DNA of 64,000 nucleotides from Mastigias papua (lineage: Eukaryota; Cnidaria; Scyphozoa; Rhizostomeae; Mastigiidae): assembly GCA_964019165.1 (NCBI GenBank), contig OZ025272.1:13278031-13342030 (forward strand), in the 5' to 3' direction. A program made the translations under genes and the position numbers. Position 1 is the stretch's first letter, and every line of letters begins with the position of its first letter. Shown here in pieces: positions 45,415 through 64,000 of this stretch. The notes under the pieces were generated by a model, which saw only the letters and a program-made list of their open reading frames with translations, searched no databases and was not told where the DNA came from.

Positions 45415-48400
45415 TATATATATATGCAATCAGTAGCTAGCGAGTAACCAGGATTTCTCCTTTTTCGGTGCAAACGGAAAGGTTGATATTATGCACAGAA
45501 AAATCGGGAGAAATTAAAGCTTACCACCATCTGGGATCAAACGAGGGTCTTTTGCATATTTATATATAGTTATTTATTTATTTGTATACATGCACATTGT
45601 GTAATATTGATTAAACATATAGCGTATATTATCTATTCTGTGATATGGCATGGAATATACAATGATTCTCTTTCAATAAAAAAGATCGATAATAAAATTG
45701 TGTGGGAGATTCATTTACAGAACGTTCAGTGAGACAATAAAAATTAGTCATGATTCATTGTTTATTACCAAACCGTACACTTCCCAAGCATAATCGTGTA
45801 AAATGTAGCATTCTCATTGCCATGTAAAAGCACCTTAAGGGGGACAATCCAATTTTGGCGAAAAGGGCAGAGGTAGTTGAAAGTAGTACCTCCTGAAAAC
45901 AGTCTAATGTTTTGAACCAGCATCCAGCACAAGACTTCAACGATCTAACTGCAATTTTGTATTTATCTTCAAGTCTCAATTTATGCAAGATACTCCCCAT
46001 GTGCCCATTCACGAATCTATTAGCTCATTTGTACTTCTTTTTTAGGACTTTTGAAAATATAACATGTGATACGGATACAGTTGTATCAGGTAATGGTAGA
46101 TTTTAGCTAATCATATCAGGAATATTGTATTCAGAAGTGCTGTCATCAATATTTACTATTTATTACTATTATTTTAATGATTATATATACATAATGATAG
46201 ACTGTAGCTTGTTATTTTATTCTAGGCTTTTATTATTTTTGTATATTTATATTCACTTTGTAAATGGACGGCTCCTTGAAAATCAGCTTGCTGAATAGGC
46301 TACCGTCCTTTAAAAAAATGAAATTATTATTATTATTATTTGTTATAACATGAAACTGCAAAATAACACTTTATAAATCTGACTATTTGTAATGCTTCTT
46401 CGACGAATATTTGTCTGACAGCCTTGGGGCTTTGAAACCTCAAAGTACTGATACTTTCTTGTCAGCTACAACTCTTGGACATTCGAATATCTATGATCGC
46501 CTTTTGTACGGATGCTATTATTTACTTTCTATGGATATGCAGCCCTATCTTGTCTCTTGTCTCAAACCACGGATTCCGAACCAAGGGTGCCCACGCTCCC
46601 TGGGAGTGCGAGATATCATTCCAGTAGGTGTGCAGAGATACTTGTTGTAGTCCGGCGGCTTTGAGCTAAGCATCTGTTTTAGGGGGTGCGAGGTTAATGT
46701 AGGAATTTTTTAAGGGAGCGGGAATGAAAGGGTTTGGAGTCGCTGTCTCAAGCGAACTCTGCTGTTTTATTTTCACGGTCTGATTATTATAATTATCAGT
46801 CCGTATCTTCTCAAATGCCTGTGAATGCTGTGTCCCGGGATGATTCTTTTTATTGTAATTATGTGAGTTGCGTTAGTAAGTTCAATACCTTGAAGCAACT
46901 AGACTGCATTAATTTCAGGAAACACGGAAGATGTCAACAGCTTAAATAACATACTCCAAAGCTATAATCGCAAGCTTCGACCAAACCGTAGTGGTATGTA
47001 GCAAGACTTCTTGAAGAAACTTATAGGCGTCAAGTGAAAATTTGAAGCGAGTGAGACTGGATCCTTTTTCATCGATATTAGTTCCTTTGTATTCGTTATA
47101 AGTCGTTGTGAGGGATCTGTCTTATCAATGGACATTACACGTTGTTTTATGAGAAAATTGTAGACAAACAAGCAGTACTCTACTGCTCAAAAAGTTAAGA
47201 AAGTTCAGTACTGAATTTTTGAGAGATAAGAAAGTTTATAATACGATGCATATTTGAAGTTCGAATTTTCACGCGTTCCCAGCATCTCCTTTGTTTAATT
47301 TTTGCACAGATTTCCTGAGATAGCCTACGTATTTGAGTTTTATACTTGTGCAGTGCCTGATTGTCTCTGAAACACTGCAATGCTCCACAAACTCGAATAT
47401 ACATGCTAAGAAAATCTTAAGAAAGTTTTAGCACTGAAATCCTGAAGAATCTAAGAAAGGTTTCAGTACTGGACGAAAATAAACTTTTCCGTAAAAGTAG
47501 GAAACGCGTACCAGACAACTACTTTTACCAGCTTGTACAATCATTATTAAATCAGCTGGGTGCGGTAACTCTAAGCCGGTCAATAATCTTTTACTTTTAA
47601 TATTCCAGCTGATATTGTATATTATTGCTTAGTGGTTGCTCTAATTCTCTCTTCTAGGTCCAGCAACACATGTTCGAGTGGAATTTAAAGTTGTTGCATT
47701 TGGCCCGGTATTGGAATCCGATCAGGTATGCTTCTTTGGCTCTTTCTATCACTAACTATGAATGATGTAGGCCTAATATAGTGCTACTTCTGATGATACA
47801 ACTGTATTATTAATTCCTTTTGAGATCCATGTTGTTGAAATTTGCTTCCTTGCCTTTCCACAGTGCTTTAAAATAGGCTCCAAAAGTGTATATTGTGTAG
47901 TGAAGTAAGCTACACATTTTTGCTTTAAATTGTTTGCTTTAGGGGTGTCATTTCTGTTGTAGTGTAGTGTCATGTGTGTGTATATTGAATTAGCAATTAT
48001 ATATCGTAATTTTTAAATGAAATTGAGGAAGTCTACAAATTTCTCCAACTGGTATACTGCTAACAAGTTTATATTTTATAACTTTACCTGTACAGATGTA
48101 TTCCTTGGAAATATTCTTCCGGCAATGGTGGCACGATCCGACTTTGATTGGGGTTGTTAACACTACCCTGACATTGGCTATAGATCCGAGCAACTTGTTT
48201 TGGATACCGGATACCTATTTTGTGAATGGTAAGCATCCGCGGTCCCAAGACGTCTCAAAATTTGCCCGTAGGCTGTTGCTGAAGCCAGATGGCAATGTAT
48301 ACTACAGTTCAAGGTAAGCAATGTCACAATGGGTTTTTTTATCGTGATAGATAAACATAACACTTGCATCCAGCGTATGAAACACACGGACTTTGTAAGT

Positions 48401-51400
48401 AGTGCATGGTGATAAACTTTACAGTGTTAATTATCCCTCTAATTCGGACCTGGACATTACACTGCCCGCGGGCCATATACAGCCTTTTTAGTCGACTCTG
48501 ACCAGCCCTTGAACGGTTAACAAAAATTTAAGGAACAAACATATGTTGCAATTTCATTCGGTGCTTGGAATATATCTGCTTTTATTCTACATGCAACTAA
48601 AAGTGTTACAAACGCGCTTTAACACTATTGATACATTTGAAGCCAATCTCAATTGTGCTTTATTCTTTCTTCCAGACTCGTAATAACAGCTTCTTGTCCA
48701 ATGGATTTCACTAAGTACCCAATGGATAAACAAATTTGCCCTCTGATTATTGAAAGTTGTGAGTAATTTTACGTTTATTGTATGAGCTTTCATATTGAGT
48801 CACAATCAATTTGTGATATTTACTAAAAAAAATAACATACATTCTCAAATAGAAGCTGTGGTTTCTATTTCAGTTTTCTTTCGAAAAGTGCGGCGTACAT
48901 TTGAGGGCCTCTATTCGAGAGAGGCCTATATGCACCTTATTCTCTGTAGTAAGCTTGGACTCTCTAATGGACACCTTGTGTTAGCTTGAATGTTAGCTTG
49001 AAAAGTCTGTTGGTAATACTGAGCTTGACTAGAGTACGAAAAGCGGGAGCATTCTTTTAAGTACACTGAAAAGCTTTTATCGTCCGACACTCGTCAGAGT
49101 ATGAAATGTAGGATAACGATCGAAAGGAGAACTGTTCATATATATATATTTCAGTTCACCTTTCGGTCGTTATCCGAAGTTTCATACTCTGACGGGTGTC
49201 GGGCGTATAAAGCTTTTCATTAGTCCACCAGATGCAGCTCATATACCGTAGGTACAAGATTACTTCCCTAACTAACAATTATAAAAAACATACTCCCCTC
49301 ATTAGTGATTTATATCGTTAATACCACCGCATGGGACATCATGATGTTAGATCAATTGGTACATATGTCTTCAAGTCCACTAGTGCATATGTATTCAGGT
49401 CCACTAGTACATATGTCTTCAGGTCCACTAGTACATTTTTCTTCAGGCCCATTGGTACATATGTCTTCAGGCCCACTGGTGCATGTCTTCAGGCCCACTG
49501 GTACATATGTCTTCAAATCCACAGGTACATTTGTCTTCAAGCCCAGGGTACATATGCCTTCGGGTCCACTGGTACATTTGTCTTCAGGCCTACTGGTACA
49601 CATGTCTTCAGACTGACTGGTGCAATATATCTTCAAGACTATTTGAGCATCGTATCTCTTTGCTAACATGCATTTACATGTTGGGCTGAAAAAACCATTT
49701 CCTCCAAACGGCAATTAGAGCATTTATTCTTTTAGAGAATCAGCTGGATTCCACCAACAAAGTCAAACAATCGGTCGACGTCAAGATTTAATTTTTGGAG
49801 AAAAGCATACTATTTGACCATTTAGATGATTAAGAATTAATTGGAAAGCAACTTTTGACAATTTAAAGCAGGAAATTGGCTCTTGTCTCATTACAGAGGG
49901 GAAGTAATGCGTTATACCTTTATGAAAACTACTTTGATACATTGCTGATGTCATATTTTGAGTACAGTATCTCGATTCCAGATGCATACACAACAGAAGA
50001 CGTATATTACACTTGGTATGAATCGGAGGGAAACTTGGCAAAAACAAATGGGGTGGAATGGGTAGCAGCTGATGGACCCGATTTCGTACTTACAAAAGTA
50101 GAATCAACCCAAGAGCAGCTTCGAACCAGTAGCAAAGGTTTGTATGCCATGTGCACCTTTTCTATATGAGAATATCAAGTTTACAATCAGCAGCGTAACG
50201 GAGACGCCCGTGACTCTTGGGACTATAGTAAGCTTGGGCTGTCATGGAGGGATCTTTACATTAAAACAACATTAGAATTTCAGATTCTGAACAGTCACTC
50301 ACTAAATGGTCGACAGGTTAATTGCCCACTCGCAATATCTTGACAGCACCTTTGGTCGAGACTGTTAAGAGTAAGAGCCATTACCGTAAATCCTCGAATT
50401 GGCCCCCTTCAAATAAGCACCCATGCAAGAACTTCCAAGTTTTTAATAAGCCCCCTCGAATAAGCGCCCACTCCTAGATGGTGAAGAAGACTTTGACAAA
50501 GATTATTGCTTAAATTTAGAGTGCTCTTTTAATATTATGGCGAATTGGAGCTTTGACAGTGAGCTTTTTATGCGACATATGTCAAATACTTTTATAAACC
50601 CCCCCTCGAATAATCCCTGCGCTCAAATAAGCCCTACGCTCAAATAAGCCCCCATCCAAATAGTATCAAGAATAAATAAGCCCATGGGGTAATTCGAGGA
50701 TTTACGTATATTGACTTTATATCAGGAGATTTTGTAGCATACAAACTCATGGAGAAATTTCCCACCTGGCCTATACATTCCCCTACTAGCTGACCTAGGA
50801 TTCCCCATCAGCGACTGCTTTTATGTTTACAAATTGCTTTAAAGACTAATTTTTAGTTACCTACCGTGTACAGCCGGTTTCAGTTTATTTCTAGTACATT
50901 TGTCTCATTATTGTCAATCAATATCTGTGTGATGCTCTTGCACTGCAAACAGTTAGGTAGTGAAATTCACGGGAAAATTCTATGTTGAATTTCCCACACT
51001 TCCTGGTTATGTTACTGTGCACCAATTGCCGCCAATGTATATTCATTAAAAGATCTGCTGCATCGTATACTGTGAATAGTATCGGCAAAGAAGCTTTCCG
51101 GGTATTTCGATTATGCTTGGCCTTTTCAACGAATTTTTCAAAATCACATAGCAATGCAACATTAATTACGTCCAGCTCTTTTAATCATCAGGTACATTTT
51201 CAAGTCTCCAAGTTGATTTTCATCTCTCGAGAAAAGTCGGCCTGTACATTTGGAACGTATACATCCCTAGTGCCTTGCTAGTCTTAATGACTTGGATCGG
51301 CTTTTGGATACCTGCGATGGCCTATCCAGCACGTGTAACTGTTCTCATGACGAGCTTCTTGGCAACTATGGTCATAATGTCAACGGCTGGAACCCGCCTC

Positions 51401-53202
51401 GGTTGTGTATCTTATGGAACAGCAATGGATTACTTTCTTTTTGGAAATTTGGTATTTTTGGTGCTGGCTATGGTCGAATATGTTGCAGTCTTGCATATGA
51501 CTGTTAAAGTTAACTGGCTGAAGATAGCCTCGCCATCATTCGTCAGTTTGCCTACCAAGGTTTACAATTACCTTTTCTTGTATTTTTCAGTCAACTCATA
51601 TACTTTCAAGTCTCGAATTTAAGCCTTCCTGAATTTAAGCCCAGGTCTTACATTTGGGATTCAGTTTGTATGTTTAGGATTCAATGGACAATATTGTTTC
51701 TTGAGGTAGCGTTACATATGACGACTGTTATCTTCTTCTCTGAATGAGCCTGGGCAGAGCATATAAAGCTGTTGCTCTATTTTGAAGTTTTACGAACTAA
51801 ATGTTGTTATTAGTACCTCTGATTGGACACCGAATATTAAATTTTTGTCATACAAAAGTCATATTTTAACTCCTTCCGAATATAAGCCCCCTTCATATAA
51901 TACCCTCGGAAAATAAGCCCGCGAAAATATACCCAGGGCTTAGTTCTTAGCATCTTTTATAAAGAATCTCCAAGATTACACTATGCTATAGTAAACGTTG
52001 GTCGCACCCTACACAAATTTATATGCTGACCACGCCCTTTTACAGTCCAAAATTGCAGATATTACGTTCCGCTGTTTCACATTATATTGAATGGTGTTGA
52101 ACGTTCTTCTGTCACACCATGAAACTTTTCTAGGCTGACGTAAGGAATAGACGATCAAACAGGGGAAAAGAAGCTTCAAAGCTTCAACTAGGCACTGCTT
52201 CCCGTTGTCCATCCAGCAGTGGATGGTGGCTTGGAATAGGAAGTGAATAATGCAACGGCCCCTAGTCAATCCCATGTGAAAATGATTTTATACCATTAGT
52301 TGAGTGGCACAAAACATTCTGGAAGGCAGAGCGGTTGACTAAGTGTTTCCCCTATACCAGGAGCGCAACTAAGAATTTTCGAGGGCATAGGCCTAACCTA
52401 TAAATAAGGCACACTATATATAAACTTGTTGAAGAGAACTTTGCTTGGAATGGTACCTTTCAGATTTAGAAACATAAGAAACTTTGCAGAAATTTTTATG
52501 GTTACTTTGGCGCTTAATAACGGTATCAAGCAGACCTGCTGAACTAGAATACAACGAACAGTTTCGCAATGGTACAAAAAAGGGAACTTTCATACTTTGA
52601 TTAAAAGGAATCTAGACCCCCAGGAGCCTCTCCCTAGTTACGCGAAAATGCTGCTCTGAGATGAGCTTTGACACATGAAAACAGTAATATGTATTTTTGT
52701 TCGTTTGAAATACCGAAGAAATTTATTTTTCCAGTTTGTTAATGATTGTAGCAAATCGTTTTTCGTTTTGGAACAGAAAACGGAGAGCAACGAGAAGCTA
52801 ATCACGAGCGGGACGAATGAATCCGACAGTAGAAAGGCGTCCATTGGTTCTATAAAAGAACGTGCGCGATCACCTTCCGTTAATTCTTTCAGTTCCCGGC
52901 AACAAACAAACGAGTGGCGGGGTAGAAATTTCAGTATCAGCAGCACCAAAGATGACAAGAAAGATGACAGAAATGCGAACACAGATGAAACAACACTCAA
53001 ACAACGCACCCCATCGACTACCCTGGCACGCACACCATCGGCTACCTTGTCAAATAAACAGTCTGAATCAAAAATTGATCCTATCATGGTCGTGGATGAA
53101 TCGAAGTTAGCACACACGTTGGATGTAATATGTCGATTTATATTCCCGGTATGGTACTTCTCTTTTATTGGTGGGTACTGTGCGCATTTTAATATATTAT
53201 AG
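42920..53202 (+). CDS. GABA/glycine-type Cys-loop chloride-channel subunit
   Basis: Ligand-gated ion-channel subunit of the plasma membrane, probably a pentameric anion channel. Exons: 42920-42969, 46046-46089, 46919-46993, 47658-47725, 48096-48313, 48676-48758, 49982-50137, 51192-51559, 52777-53202; all phases agree, about 495 residues. A signal peptide ([16 protein letters not shown]) starts the protein. The ligand-binding domain has [19 protein letters not shown] and the Cys-loop Cys159 to Cys173 with exactly 13 residues between. M1 is about 248-270; PAR at 277-279 before M2 is the anion-selectivity motif; M2 has Thr 6' and Leu 9'. M3 is 311-332 and M4 is close to the C terminus. The M3-M4 loop is rich in Ser, Thr and Lys. 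The extra loop-C cysteine pair of glycine receptors is absent, but the ligand cannot be named. The last exon may instead start at 52735, adding 14 residues. Confidence 0.93.
43195..43300. repeat. Half of a fold-back element, family F
   Basis: CGACTCTCGTCAGAGTATGAAACGTC and flank match the left arm of the element at 49067-49218; a clear right arm was not found. In the first intron of the receptor gene. Confidence 0.5.
45200..45424. repeat. (AT)n microsatellite with AC interruption
   Basis: About 225 bases of AT with TACATACA and ACACACAC segments, in receptor intron 1. Confidence 0.95.
47171..47475. mobile_element. Repeat E, copy 2
   Basis: Matches 20988-21410: starts AGCAGTACTCTACTGCTCAA and ends GAAAGGTTTCAGTACTGG. 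Lacks the TGTC expansion. In receptor intron 3. Confidence 0.75.
49067..49218. mobile_element. Fold-back element, family F
   Basis: Two arms of about 67 bases, highly similar inverted repeats, around a short AT loop (about 49138-49150). Arms contain GTCAGAGTATGAAA and GGATAACGA. In receptor intron 6. No coding capacity. Confidence 0.85.
49355..49622. repeat. 24-base minisatellite, receptor intron 6
   Basis: About eleven copies of a 24-base unit, GGTCCACTGGTACATATGTC plus TTCA. Because 24 is divisible by three, it gives 8-residue repeats in several frames on both strands; these are not genes. Confidence 0.95.
50382..50708. mobile_element. MITE with TACCGTAAATCCTCGAATT ends
   Basis: Inverted ends, starting and finishing at TA. 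The interior is full of AATAAGCCCCC-like motifs. In receptor intron 7. No transposase. Confidence 0.8.
50755..50985. repeat. Dispersed repeat, related to 7690-7800
   Basis: CTTGCACTGCAAACAGTTAG and following GTAGTGAAATTCACG match CTTGCACTGTGCAACAGTCA and following bases near 7730. The left part (TTCCCACCTGGCCT) also matches about 808. Confidence 0.5.
51612..51940. mobile_element. Diverged relative of the 50382 MITE
   Basis: Contains CGAATATAAGCCCCCTTCAT and similar AAGCCC motifs in both halves, in receptor intron 8; ends are less clear. Confidence 0.5.
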
Positions 53203-55161
53203 GTAACAAAAGTCAAGTAATTGACTGGTGTACATTAAGATGATATCTATACATATAAGAAAACGTGTCTACTATGCCTTTTTATCACTAAATTTGTATA
53301 CGAAATTTGTAGATGCCTTACATGTGATTTCAAATATATATTACAAAGCTACTTGATTTGGAAGCTCTCTCATCTGTCTCTCTAGAATGGTTCTGGAATT
53401 CGATGGCAAATGGCCTGTACCAACTGTAGGTGCAGTTGGTTGTTGATCTCTCCACACACAACAATGAGCTTTTTTACTTTTGAGAAAAAAGTTTAATGAA
53501 TGTCTTTTCGATGCCAAATTGAATAACATAAAGGTGAATTTCGACCTACACCAGAGAAGTTTTCAGTCTGTATTGCATCCTTTTATATTCTCGGTGTGCG
53601 TTGAATAAATAATTGGGCTGGTCTTAGAAATTCTCTTTGGGAGGTTTAAGATCTACGATTTGCCGACTACATGGGCTTGGCTCTCATGATTGAAGAGCAT
53701 CTGCTTAATGGTTAGTTCTACTTAATTTAGTTTAATAATAAGCAAATCCTGGAGAATTGTATCTTGCTTTGAAATGACAACTGCCGAGAAAACTGGGCTC
53801 TTATTTCAATTGACAATGATTTCAAAAATTGGTCTGTTTTTCGTGCAACGATCCGAATTCATTTGATGAAGAAATTTCTTTTAAACTTCAGGATAATCGT
53901 CATTTTCCTTTCAGTTTGTGTCTAGCGAGTTTTTCCAAATCCATCTGTTTTAATTTCAAATTCTAACCTTCTCCAAATCCAAGAAAATGCAGCAAGTCTT
54001 CTTAAAGCAACCCTGCATTGATCTAAAAAAGCAGCCAGAAACAGGTGATTTTTCTGCTTCAGAACTGATACAGTAGTGGTTCCCAAACTGGGTTCCACGC
54101 TCCCTCAAGACACCTCAAAGGATTTCACGAACTATTTCTGGGGACCACAGGAGGTTGCTATCGTTTATTCTACTCGTTGTTTTATTACTTGCATGGTTAT
54201 TGATGATTGTTTCCCGTGAAGGGATATTTCTCATAGCATATATTTATCCCCCAGAGGGGACAATGATTCGTAAAAGAATGATGTATGGAAATATGATTGG
54301 AGTGATTTGATACCAATAAGCACTGCTAATCAAATTCATTTTTTGACTTTTTCTGAAACATGAAAACTGAAATTTTGATCCAGTGATCAAAGCACCTCAA
54401 TTATATTTGTCAAGATTTTGGACCAGTTAGACAGTAAAGAGTTGACGAACCCAAGTCTTTTCATATACAAGTTTTTCATAAGGACAATGGCATAGGGCCT
54501 AGTTTCATATGCTAGTGCTAAATGTTGCTTAATAATTTCCTCATCTTAATTGCGCATTTAGATTTTGTACTTGTTCGACGTCTATTCCATTTCATTCAAT
54601 CTTCCAATATATTGGGCTTTAGCTGTCTACTTTTCCCAATAAATGTTTCTTTCCGCTCTGTTGTATTTTTCTCCCACACCAGACCCAAGCATAATGGATC
54701 CTTCTGCACCACTAAGTTAAGTTTGCACTCTGTAAAGGTATAGCTTCTCTGCGCTGTCGTTGTGTCATGAATTCAAAACGTCAATGCATTGCGCATTTCG
54801 CTCTATGCTACTGTACTGTGAAGGCGCAGTGGAATGACATCTGTTCTTGAATCTAAATATGGCCACATAAGGGATAGAGACTATGTTCTATAGTTGTTAA
54901 TGCATTCTGTTCAGATATATCTCAATTTTCAGCCGGTATCTGAGACTTTTGGTATTCGATGAAATTGGCATACAGAGCTTGTAGTTCGGAGAAGAATTTA
55001 TTTAGATGGCTGGTCTCTACCACAGACAATTCTCGAGGTTTTGTAGTATAAGCCCAAGGTTTAGGCCCACTATTAGCGTAATGTTTTGAAGCAGAAAGTG
55101 AACGAAAGTTTTATAGACGTATTTAGTAGACGTAAATAGCGAAAGTTTACTTTTTTCTGGG
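53203..55161. other. Intergenic region between receptor and ATP9 genes
   Basis: A possible receptor poly(A) signal (AATAAA at 53604). At about 54072 the sequence GTGGTTCCCAAACTGGG resembles the end of common hAT-type MITEs. No gene recognised. Confidence 0.5.
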
Positions 55162-63403
<8,242 letters not shown>

Positions 63404-64000
63404 GTAGGACTTTATGTTCCATGAGCGATTCACATTTCATTTCCATTTCATTTCGTTTTCAATTCATTTCTTTGCCATTTTATTCCCATTTCATTTCCAT
63501 TTTATTTCCATTTTATTTCCATTTTATTTCCATTTTATTTCCATTTCAGTTATCACCTTATCAATGTAGACAGGGTTGCCAGTTTGAATTTTTCACTTCC
63601 AAATTCGAGGAATCTGGATTTTGAGATCTTGTGTTGCTTCGAAAGTATCGTTTGAATTTAAACCGTAGTTTGACTTAGTTCTGGATGGAGTAGACAAACT
63701 CCCTATTTTCACAAAATTTTGTTTAGAAATAAGTTCAGAAAACCAAGACTTTCCAGCGGAGAAATGAGAGAAAAATTGTTGAAATGCTAGTAGATTCGGC
63801 TTCGTTACGATAGACTTGGCATGGATTTTACTGTTCTTTATGATTTAAATTCGATAAATTTTGCAACCTGGCAACCCTGAATGCAAATCATTCATCGTCA
63901 ATTGTAGGCAAGTAGACATAAAAAGATGAGTGATGTGGATTTTGTTATTTATCACAAACGTAAAGTGCGAGTGCTTTTACATTTATGTGTATGCATGCAT
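63404..64000. other. Start of ATP9 intron 12
   Basis: Contains a CATTT/CATTTTATTTC pyrimidine-rich tandem tract (63425-63552). No further ATP9 exon was found before the edge. Confidence 0.6.

Noticed and set aside
49305..49714. Overlapping 100-120 residue repeat frames on both strands
   Set aside because: Produced by the 24-base minisatellite; inside receptor intron 6 with no start context or domain.
49876..50169. Start of the receptor exon at the upstream ATG (49876)
   Set aside because: Joining at the acceptor before 49982 restores [14 protein letters not shown], the conserved loop B region; the upstream codons are intronic.
52638..53216. 192-residue minus-strand frame
   Set aside because: Antisense of the last receptor exon, which encodes M4 and has a matching splice phase.

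Overview
Animal (metazoan) genomic DNA from an invertebrate. The evidence is multi-exon genes with GT-AG introns, SINE and MITE repeats, long (AT)n tracts, and animal-specific families: a K-Cl cotransporter and an anion-type Cys-loop receptor. The species cannot be fixed from sequence. A cnidarian, sponge or tunicate would all fit; this is inference. All recognised genes lie on the + strand, head to tail.

Layout. (1) 1860-4864: a divergent beta-tubulin whose first two exons are not in the window. (2) 8678-13642: a complete, canonical 445-residue beta-tubulin in five exons, with introns at the old positions after codon 19 and in codons 56 and 93, plus one after codon 245. (3) 16948-39562: a complete K-Cl cotransporter (SLC12A4-7 type, 26 exons, 1052 residues); every exon junction was checked for phase. 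(4) 42920-53202: a complete GABA/glycine-type chloride-channel subunit (9 exons, about 495 residues). (5) 55162 to beyond the right edge: the N-terminal 412 residues of a class-2 P4-ATPase (ATP9A/B, yeast Neo1 type), 12 exons visible.

Between and inside the genes lie two tRNA-derived SINE families, at least five fold-back/MITE families (several with two copies here), a decayed pogo/Tigger-like transposase with in-frame stops, three minisatellites and many microsatellites. No rRNA, CRISPR, operon-like bacterial gene or virus was seen.

How the genes relate. The K-Cl cotransporter sets the chloride gradient, and the next gene downstream encodes a chloride channel whose effect depends on that gradient, so this neighbour pair is functionally suggestive. 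The two tubulins are a tandem duplicate pair with patchwork near-identity. Two sharply bounded CpG-poor blocks cover the 5' parts of the KCC and ATP9 genes and are absent from the tubulin and receptor genes, as expected if only broadly expressed genes carry gene-body methylation. I did not find a wholly new biological system. The strongest leads are these CpG blocks, the KCC-receptor pair, the altered KCC extracellular loop and the divergent tubulin.
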